DNA of 9,867 nucleotides, taken from positions 1 to 9,867 of the forward strand of contig CAIXNQ010000010.1 of the NCBI GenBank assembly GCA_903920835.1. Direction: 5' to 3'. Shown in pieces: positions 1-4,070 of the stretch. Within the stretch, counting starts at the first letter, position 1; every line of letters starts with the position of its first letter. The position numbers and the translations under genes were made by a program. The DNA comes from an uncultured Bacteroidota bacterium. Its GTDB lineage: Bacteria; Bacteroidota; Bacteroidia; Flavobacteriales; Flavobacteriaceae. Under the pieces are notes generated by a model. It saw only the letters and a list, made by a program, of their open reading frames with translations, did not search any database and had not been told where the DNA came from.

Positions 1-61
1 ACAAAGCAGCAGAAGTCATAAGTAGCATTAATGCACTTATGTGAAGGATTCTTTTGTTCAT
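1..61 (-). CDS. N-terminal fragment of an exported protein under B12 riboswitch control, probably a BtuB-like TonB-dependent receptor
   Basis: Reading the minus strand from the ATG at 61-59 gives 20 codons, MNKRILHISALMLLMTSAAL, plus one base before the window ends. The segment has a positively charged start (N-K-R) followed by a hydrophobic stretch with small residues, as in a Sec signal peptide, so the product is probably exported. The start is preceded by an A/T-rich run with no Shine-Dalgarno site, as is usual in this phylum. The gene lies about 95 bases downstream of a cobalamin riboswitch on the same strand. In Bacteroidota such riboswitches commonly control B12 uptake genes, especially the outer-membrane receptor btuB, so this is my first guess. 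Alternatives are a B12-binding surface protein, a periplasmic binding protein or another exported B12-linked protein. The fragment is too short to show a domain. The reading frame and export signal are fairly sure; the function is inferred from context only. Confidence 0.6.
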   Translation of the reverse strand, partial: MNKRILHISALMLLMTSAAL

Positions 62-120
62 TTTTTAAATTAATAATGTTTTCCAATAAATGGGAGAAAA
101 GCATAGAATTACCCATACCC

Positions 121-142
121 AAACTTTTTTTCCCGAAAGTTT
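121..142 (-). promoter_or_regulatory. Hairpin between riboswitch aptamer and start codon (possible expression platform)
   Basis: A 7-base inverted repeat, AAACTTT (121-127) and AAAGTTT (136-142), encloses an 8-base loop. In the minus-strand RNA the loop reads CGGGAAAA. It lies just after the aptamer and about 60 bases before the start codon. No T-run follows it on the minus strand, so it does not look like an intrinsic terminator. Cobalamin riboswitches often act through a downstream hairpin whose loop pairs with an aptamer loop, and this one is a candidate. The stem is mostly A-T, so it could also be a chance fold. Confidence 0.35.
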
Positions 143-154
143 GATACTCGTTAT

Positions 155-402
155 ATAGAGGCAGGTCTCCTGGCTTGCGTCTTGTTGTTTACCTTCCCAT
201 CTTGATTTTAGAATCTTGATTTAGATTTCTTAAAAAAACCTAATACCAAACACCTAAAACCTATGACAGTGGTTTTGTAGATAACAACAAGCTTTATAGC
301 TTACAGTTGCGGGTACAGCTCGGGATTATTGAAAATTTATTTTTGATTTCAGATTTTATTCTGACTCCATTAATCATTATTATTCAATCACCCGATTCCC
401 TT
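155..402 (-). promoter_or_regulatory. Cobalamin (adenosylcobalamin-type) riboswitch
   Basis: Read on the minus strand, the conserved blocks of the cobalamin riboswitch family occur in the right order. They are GGGAATCGGGTG (400-389), the core GCTGTACCCGCAACTGTAAGC-like segment around 319-299 with the invariant CGCAACTGT, CCACTG (272-267), GGGAAGG (198-192) and the B12 box AAGCCAGGAGACC (176-164). A perfect 9-base pairing, CTTGTTGTT (291-283) with AACAACAAG (189-181), closes one of the internal arms. The outer limits are approximate. The element binds B12 and normally represses the downstream gene when the cofactor is plentiful. The target here is the exported protein that starts at 61. Control may be translational, because no terminator is visible between the aptamer and the ATG. 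The call rests on several long conserved blocks and is firm; the ligand preference (adenosyl- or hydroxo-cobalamin) cannot be read by eye. Confidence 0.95.
199..225 (-). repeat. Short tandem duplication inside a riboswitch arm
   Basis: On the plus strand ATCTTGATTTTAGA (199-212) is followed at once by ATCTTGATTTAGA (213-225), differing by one T. It lies in the variable part of the riboswitch between the CCACTG and GGGAAGG blocks, where length differences between homologues are tolerated. Confidence 0.7.
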
Positions 403-446
403 TTAATGCTATTTTCAAAATGAAAAAAGCAACCTAAATACGGCGG

Positions 447-474
447 CAAATGTAATCTTTTTTTCAAAAAACAA
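447..474 (-). promoter_or_regulatory. Flavobacterial-type promoter for the riboswitch transcript
   Basis: The minus strand reads TTG (474-472), 17 bases, then TACATTTG (454-447), which matches the TTG / TAnnTTTG promoter form of Flavobacterium and relatives. Transcription would begin about 5-8 bases further on, roughly 40 bases before the first conserved riboswitch block at 400. Position and match both support it as the promoter of the B12-regulated gene. Confidence 0.7.
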
Positions 475-488
475 ATAAATTTGGATAG

Positions 489-514
489 GTTTGTTGAAAA
501 TAATTCAATCAAAC
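489..514. repeat. Imperfect inverted repeat between divergent promoters
   Basis: GTTTGTTGAA (489-498) pairs with TTCAA-T-CAAAC (504-514) through 10 base pairs with one bulged T and an AATAA loop. It lies between the minus-strand riboswitch promoter and the plus-strand promoter of the repeat-protein gene. It could be a regulator binding site or a hairpin in a longer plus-strand leader. A possible -7 box, TAAATTTG (476-483), lies just upstream of it on the plus strand. No T-run follows, so a terminator is unlikely. Confidence 0.35.
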
Positions 515-572
515 TCGCCGATTGGCATTAATAATTTATAAATTGAGATCATGTTATTTTATAATATTAGGC

Positions 573-580
573 TACTTTTG
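573..580 (+). promoter_or_regulatory. Likely -7 box for the repeat-protein gene
   Basis: TACTTTTG fits TAnnTTTG and ends 17 bases before the ATG at 598, so the leader would be very short. No TTG is found 17-23 bases upstream; the nearest, at 543-545, is 27 bases away. The -33 element is therefore weak or absent. A second candidate -7 box (TAAATTTG, 476-483) would give a leader of about 110 bases. Confidence 0.45.
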
Positions 581-597
581 CAATACTTTAATTTAAA

Positions 598-1011
598 ATG
601 AAAAAATCTGTTTTCTTAATTGCTTTGTTTTTAATCTCAACTGCATTATTCTCCCAAACCATTCAAACCAGCAATTACGGCACGAAAGGTTATATTAAAT
701 CTGACGGAACAATTCAAAGTAGTAATTATGCGACAATGGGTTACATCAAGTCCGATGGCACCATTCAAAATAATAGCTACGGCACCATTGGCTACATCAA
801 AACAGACGGAACAATTCAAGACAATCATTACAGCACTGTGGGTTATGTAAAAAAAGACGGAACGATTCAAGACAGCCATTACAGCACATTGGGCTATATC
901 AAACCTGACGGCACAGTTCAAGACAGTCATTACAGCACAATGGGTTATGCCAAAGGAATTCAAAAAGAGTGGGCAGCAGTTGTTTTTTTCTTTTTTGACA
1001 TTCAAAAATAA
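598..1011 (+). CDS. Small secreted repeat protein of the beta-flower type
   Basis: The 137-residue product begins with a clear signal peptide: MKKS, a hydrophobic core, then ALFS before Q20, which is the likely mature start. Residues 21-120 are six copies of a 17-residue unit, consensus TIQ-(D/N/S)-x-x-Y-(S/G)-T-x-GYIK-x-DG. Five copies are complete and the sixth (106-120) is cut short to end in GYAKG. The tail IQKEWAAVVFFFFDIQK is aromatic and hydrophobic. From memory, this unit together with the KEWAAV-FFFF ending resembles small Bacteroidota proteins named '4-fold' or '5-fold beta-flower' proteins, in which each repeat gives a beta-hairpin petal. I could not check this by a search. The cellular role is unknown; location is periplasmic or outside the cell. 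The gene stands alone, with the divergent B12 leader on one side and a separate promoter for rpsP on the other. The coding call is strong, the family name moderate, and no function is claimed. Confidence 0.85.
   Translation: MKKSVFLIALFLISTALFSQTIQTSNYGTKGYIKSDGTIQSSNYATMGYIKSDGTIQNNSYGTIGYIKTDGTIQDNHYSTVGYVKKDGTIQDSHYSTLGYIKPDGTVQDSHYSTMGYAKGIQKEWAAVVFFFFDIQK
658..957 (+). repeat. Six in-frame 51-base tandem repeats
   Basis: Five full 51-base units start at 658, 709, 760, 811 and 862, and a 45-base sixth starts at 913. They code for the 17-residue protein repeats. Copies differ at many silent positions while the GY-K-DG and TIQ residues are kept, so the protein repeat is under selection and the duplications are not very recent. 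Units 4 to 6 share D-x-HYST, which units 1 to 3 lack, suggesting a later expansion from one of them. Confidence 0.9.
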
Positions 1012-1033
1012 GAATCATCAAAATATATTTAGG

Positions 1034-1058
1034 AAAATCAATTATAAAAGATTGTTTT
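1034..1058 (+). terminator. Weak possible terminator after the repeat-protein gene
   Basis: AAAA-T-CAAT (1034-1042) can pair with ATTGTTTT (1051-1058) around an 8-base loop, and the right arm ends in four Ts. The stem is almost entirely A-T with a bulge, so its stability is doubtful. Position between two separately promoted genes is the main argument. Confidence 0.25.
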
Positions 1059-1126
1059 GTCAATAACACCATATTAATTTTAAGTTTTATAATGAATTAA
1101 AAGAAACAATATTGATTAACAAACGC

Positions 1127-1156
1127 TTGTTTATATTTTTTTAATTTATATATTTG
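1127..1156 (+). promoter_or_regulatory. Strong flavobacterial promoter for rpsP-rimM
   Basis: TTG (1127-1129), exactly 19 bases, then TATATTTG (1149-1156) is a full match to the TTG-N19-TAnnTTTG form. The expected transcript start is near 1161-1164, leaving a leader of about 45 bases before the rpsP start at 1206. This is the best promoter match in the window, as expected for a ribosomal protein gene. Confidence 0.8.
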
Positions 1157-1171
1157 CGCCCTCAAATAACC

Positions 1172-1186
1172 GAGGTCGAGTACCTC
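1172..1186 (+). promoter_or_regulatory. Leader hairpin upstream of rpsP (candidate r-protein leader)
   Basis: GAGGT (1172-1176) and ACCTC (1182-1186) form a 5-base-pair, G/C-containing stem with a CGAGT loop inside an otherwise A/T-rich leader. It sits about 10 bases after the expected transcript start and 19 bases before the ATG. Ribosomal protein operons are often controlled by the protein binding such a leader. I recall candidate leaders proposed for flavobacterial ribosomal protein genes, but cannot confirm that this belongs to one. Confidence 0.45.
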
Positions 1187-1205
1187 AAAATTTAATCAAA
1201 AGATT

Positions 1206-1796
1206 ATGTCAGTAAAAATTAGATTACAAAGACACGGAAAAAAAGGAAAACCTTTTTACTGGGTTGTAGCGGCAGATGCTCGCTCAAAAAGAGATGGTAA
1301 ATACCTAGAGAAAATAGGGACTTACAATCCAAACACGAATCCAGCAACTATCGATTTAGATTTAGATAGCGCTGTTCAATGGCTTCATAACGGAGCGCAA
1401 CCTACAGACACTGCAAGAGCAATCCTTTCTTACAAAGGAGCTTTATTGAAGCACCATTTAGATGGTGGCGTTCGTAAAGGTGCATTAACTCAAGAACAAG
1501 CAGATGCAAAATTAGCCGCTTGGTTAGAAGCAAAAGCTGGTAAAGTTGACGCTAAAAAAGAAGGATTGACAAAAGCTCAAGCTGATGAAAAAGCGAAAGC
1601 ATTTAAAGCAGAACAAGCAGTAAATGCAAAAAGATTAGCTGACGCTGCAAAAGCAGAAGCAGACTTAATGGCAGCAGAAGCAGCAGCAAACGAAGTAGTT
1701 TCTGAAGAAGAAACTACTGAAGTAGTAACTGAAGAAGCACCAGCAACTGAAGAAGCTCCAGCAGCTGAAGAAAACAACGAAGCAACAGAAGCATAA
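1206..1796 (+). CDS. rpsP: Small ribosomal subunit protein S16 (bS16) with a long C-terminal extension
   Basis: Residues 1-85 are a standard S16 domain: the start VKIRLQRHGKKGKPFYWVV, then DGKYLEKIGTYNP and the NGAQPTDTAR-ILSYKGAL segment. S16 binds 16S rRNA and is needed for assembly of the 30S subunit. Most S16 proteins have 80-90 residues; this one has 196. Residues about 95-160 are rich in Ala, Lys, Glu and Gln and look helical. Residues 163-196 are acidic, with 13 Glu and no Lys or Arg, and include APATEEAPAAEE. An Ala/Glu-rich S16 tail is, as far as I know, common in Bacteroidota, so it is not a fusion accident. The ATG at 1206 is fixed by the conserved N-terminus, with an A-rich leader and no Shine-Dalgarno site. 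rimM follows after 14 bases in the same direction and is presumably co-transcribed. Identification is certain; the role of the tail is unknown. Confidence 0.97.
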   Translation: MSVKIRLQRHGKKGKPFYWVVAADARSKRDGKYLEKIGTYNPNTNPATIDLDLDSAVQWLHNGAQPTDTARAILSYKGALLKHHLDGGVRKGALTQEQADAKLAAWLEAKAGKVDAKKEGLTKAQADEKAKAFKAEQAVNAKRLADAAKAEADLMAAEAAANEVVSEEETTEVVTEEAPATEEAPAAEENNEATEA

Positions 1797-1810
1797 ATTC
1801 AATTGCGATA

Positions 1811-2335
1811 ATGCGTAAAGAAGAATGTTTCTATTTAGGTAAAATCGCAAAAAAATTTAGTTTCAAGGGAGAAGTTCTAATCTACTTAGATACAGACGAA
1901 CCCGAACTTTATGAAAATTTGGAATCAGTGTTTGTTGAATGTAACAAACATTTGGTTCCATTTTTTATTGAAAATAGTTCACTACACAAAAACGACTTTC
2001 TAAGAGTTCGTTTTGAAGATGTAAAAACGGAAGAAGATGCCGATGAATTATTAGGGAACGGCATTTACTTACCTTTAAAAATGTTGCCAAAGTTAACGGG
2101 TAACAAATTTTACTTTCACGAAGTTATTGGTTTTGAAATTGAAGACACAAGACTTGGCGTCTTTGGCATAATTCAATCAATAAACGACAGTACTGCGCAA
2201 CCACTTTTTGAAGTATTAAATGGAAGTGTCGAAATGTTAATCCCGATGATTGACGATTTTTTAGTCAAAATAGACCGCAAAAATAAAAAAGTAGTAATGA
2301 ACCTGCCCGAAGGATTGGTCGAAATGTACTTATAA
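1811..2335 (+). CDS. rimM: Ribosome maturation factor RimM
   Basis: The 174-residue protein has the usual RimM length. The N-terminal barrel domain (about 5-90) starts with CFYLGKIAKKFSFKGEVLIY, matching the family's G-x-I-x-K-x-x-G/S-x-x-G-E pattern, and includes the EDADELLGNGIYLP segment. The PRC-barrel domain (about 97-174) ends with IPMIDDFLVKID and the closing NLPEGLVEMYL. RimM acts in the cytoplasm on the 30S head during late assembly and pairs functionally with S16, whose gene is immediately upstream. In many bacteria the order is rpsP-rimM-trmD-rplS. Here trmD and rplS are absent and a purine gene with its own probable promoter follows. Identification is secure. Confidence 0.94.
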   Translation: MRKEECFYLGKIAKKFSFKGEVLIYLDTDEPELYENLESVFVECNKHLVPFFIENSSLHKNDFLRVRFEDVKTEEDADELLGNGIYLPLKMLPKLTGNKFYFHEVIGFEIEDTRLGVFGIIQSINDSTAQPLFEVLNGSVEMLIPMIDDFLVKIDRKNKKVVMNLPEGLVEMYL

Positions 2336-2348
2336 CAATTTTATTGTT
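2334..2348 (+). terminator. Weak hairpin at the rimM stop codon
   Basis: AACAAT (2334-2339) and ATTGTT (2343-2348) form a 6-base-pair stem with a TTT loop that overlaps the rimM stop codon. It is followed by CTTTAT rather than a clean T-run. It may weakly end the rpsP-rimM transcript, but the stem is poor in G and C, so this is a low-confidence call. Confidence 0.25.
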
Positions 2349-2378
2349 CTTTATAAATAATTAGTTTTTGTTTTAAGG

Positions 2379-2386
2379 TATATTTG
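2379..2386 (+). promoter_or_regulatory. Probable -7 box for purK-purE-peptidase
   Basis: TATATTTG exactly fits TAnnTTTG and lies 28 bases before the purK start, in the 79-base gap after rimM. No TTG occurs at the right distance upstream, so the -33 part is not convincing. I see no purine riboswitch or clear repressor site in this gap. Confidence 0.5.
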
Positions 2387-2414
2387 TCTTCTAAAATTCA
2401 GCTACAACTAAACA

Positions 2415-3572
2415 ATGAATTATTTTTCTTCCGATTTTAAATTAGGAATTCTCGGTGGTGGTCAATTAGGCAAAATGCTATTGTCAGAAACTAGAAAATT
2501 TGATATTCAAACTTATGTTCTCGAACCAAGCCCAGCAGCACCTTGCCAGTTTGGAGCAACTCAATTTTTTATTGGCGATTTGATGGATTTTGATACTGTT
2601 TATCAATTCGGAAAAAAAGTAGATTTGCTTACCCTAGAAATTGAAAACGTAAATCTAGATGCGTTAGACAAATTAGAAACAGAAGGATTAGCTGTTTATC
2701 CGTCTCCGAAAACCTTGCGATTGATTCAAAACAAAGGTCGTCAGAAAGATTTTTATGTTGAAAATAATATTCCAACTTCTACCCATCAGCGATTTGAAAA
2801 CCTTCAAAATCTAAAATCAGCAATCAGCAATAAACAACCAAAAATCCAAATACCATTTGTTTGGAAATGTGCCCAATTTGGGTATGATGGAAATGGAGTG
2901 AAAATTGTTCGCACTGTATCCGATTTAGACCATTTGCCTAATGTGGAATGCATTGCTGAACAAATGGTATCGTTCAAAAATGAATTGGCTGTAATTGTGG
3001 TACGTTCGGTTTCTGGTGCAGTCAAAACATATCCAGTGGTAGAAATGGAGTTTCATCCCGAAGCCAATCAAGTAGAATATGTAATTTGCCCAGCGCGTAT
3101 TGACGATAAAGTTGCCAAAATAGCTACTGAGGTTGCCTTAGAAGTTTCCGAGGCGTTTAATCATATTGGTATTTTAGCTATTGAAATGTTTCATACCGAA
3201 AACAATGAAATTTTAGTAAACGAAGTCGCACCACGCCCACACAATTCGGGACATTATTCGATTGAAGCGAGTTATACTTCTCAATTTGAAAATCATTTGC
3301 GCGCGATTTTAAACTTACCTTTAGGAAATACTGCTAGTAAAGTGGCAGGAATTATGGTAAATTTGGTCGGTGAAGAAGGTTTTTCGGGTCAAGTTATTTA
3401 TGAAAACATCGAAAAAATAATGGCAATAGATGGTGTAACGCCACACATTTATGGCAAAAGAGAAACAAGACCTTTCCGAAAAATGGGACACGTTACGATT
3501 GTGAATGAGAATATGTTGGAAGCGAGAAAAATTGCCGAAGAAGTTAAGAATAGTATTAGAGTGATTAGTTAA
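2415..3572 (+). CDS. purK: N5-carboxyaminoimidazole ribonucleotide synthase (PurK)
   Basis: PurK uses ATP and bicarbonate to turn aminoimidazole ribonucleotide (AIR) into N5-CAIR, which PurE then rearranges in de novo purine synthesis. The 385-residue protein has the family's length and domain order. An N-terminal nucleotide-type fold carries GILGGGQLGKM (11-21). A central ATP-grasp domain includes K151 and FGYDGNGV (155-162). The metal- and ATP-binding part runs from IEMF (256-259) to VNEVAPRPHNSGHY (268-281), with E257 and E270 as likely Mg ligands. A C-terminal domain follows. The usual 'K-x-R-x-GGYDG' segment reads KCAQFGYDG here, a modest variation. The ATG at 2415 gives a nine-residue lead before the conserved FKLGILGGG. 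purE follows after 15 bases, consistent with one transcript. Identification is secure. Confidence 0.97.
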   Translation: MNYFSSDFKLGILGGGQLGKMLLSETRKFDIQTYVLEPSPAAPCQFGATQFFIGDLMDFDTVYQFGKKVDLLTLEIENVNLDALDKLETEGLAVYPSPKTLRLIQNKGRQKDFYVENNIPTSTHQRFENLQNLKSAISNKQPKIQIPFVWKCAQFGYDGNGVKIVRTVSDLDHLPNVECIAEQMVSFKNELAVIVVRSVSGAVKTYPVVEMEFHPEANQVEYVICPARIDDKVAKIATEVALEVSEAFNHIGILAIEMFHTENNEILVNEVAPRPHNSGHYSIEASYTSQFENHLRAILNLPLGNTASKVAGIMVNLVGEEGFSGQVIYENIEKIMAIDGVTPHIYGKRETRPFRKMGHVTIVNENMLEARKIAEEVKNSIRVIS

Positions 3573-3587
3573 ATTTATCAATGTAAA

Positions 3588-4070
3588 ATGAAAGTAGCCA
3601 TAATAATGGGTTCCATCTCCGATATGCCCGTGATGCAAGAAGCCATCGATATCTTAAAAGGATTTGACATCGAAACTGAGGTTGATATTGTTTCGGCACA
3701 TAGAACGCCTGAAAAACTATTTGATTTTAGTAAAAAAGCCCACACTCGTGGCATTTCAGTAATTATTGCGGGTGCTGGTGGTGCGGCGCATTTACCAGGA
3801 ATGGTAGCGTCTATGTCGCCGTTGCCTGTGATTGGCGTTCCCGTAAAATCGAGCAATTCAATGAATGGTTGGGATTCGGTTTTGTCAATTTTGCAAATGC
3901 CAGGAGGAGTTCCAGTGGCAACTGTAGCCTTAAATGGAGCCAAAAATGCCGGAATTCTTGCTGCTCAAATTATCGGAAGTCACGATAAATGTGTGCTGGA
4001 CAAAATCATTTTCTATAAAGAAAGTCTGGTAGCAGCTGTGAATAAAGCTTCGGAAAATTTAAAAAAATAA
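3588..4070 (+). CDS. purE: N5-CAIR mutase, class I PurE
   Basis: PurE moves the carboxylate of N5-CAIR to carbon, giving CAIR, and so directly follows PurK in the pathway. The 160-residue length fits bacterial class I PurE. The nucleotide-binding GSISDMPVM (8-16), the active-site SAHRTP (36-41, with H38 matching the catalytic histidine), the glycine-rich GAGGAAHLPGM (62-72) and QMPGGVPVATVA (103-114) are all present. Presence of a purK partner supports the N5-CAIR mutase form rather than the AIR carboxylase form found in animals. The start follows purK by 15 bases without a Shine-Dalgarno site. The stop codon overlaps the next start by one base, in the arrangement TAATG. Confidence 0.97.
   Translation: MKVAIIMGSISDMPVMQEAIDILKGFDIETEVDIVSAHRTPEKLFDFSKKAHTRGISVIIAGAGGAAHLPGMVASMSPLPVIGVPVKSSNSMNGWDSVLSILQMPGGVPVATVALNGAKNAGILAAQIIGSHDKCVLDKIIFYKESLVAAVNKASENLKK

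Larger units (their letters stand above)
62..597. other. 536-base divergent intergenic region
   Basis: No open frame here looks coding on either strand. Reading leftward it holds a minus-strand promoter, a cobalamin riboswitch and a short post-aptamer hairpin that together form the leader of the gene at the left edge. Reading rightward it holds a -7 box for the repeat-protein gene, with an imperfect inverted repeat between the two promoters. These elements are listed separately. Confidence 0.75.

Noticed and set aside
658..957. Regular direct repeats resembling a CRISPR array
   Set aside because: Units abut without spacers, are imperfect, are a multiple of three bases and code in frame for a protein repeat. 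No cas genes are present.
646..1005. Open frame on the minus strand opposite the repeat protein
   Set aside because: It is a by-product of the 51-base repeats: a frame open in one copy is open in all. The plus-strand frame has a signal peptide, a promoter and a family-like tail.
1577..1850. Minus-strand frames opposite the rpsP tail
   Set aside because: They arise from the low-complexity Ala/Glu codons of the S16 tail read backwards (Ser/Ala-rich or Cys/Phe-rich). They have no motif and no promoter.
3321..3943. Minus-strand frames opposite the purK end and purE
   Set aside because: They lie wholly over well-recognised genes with full conserved motifs and show no protein family features of their own.
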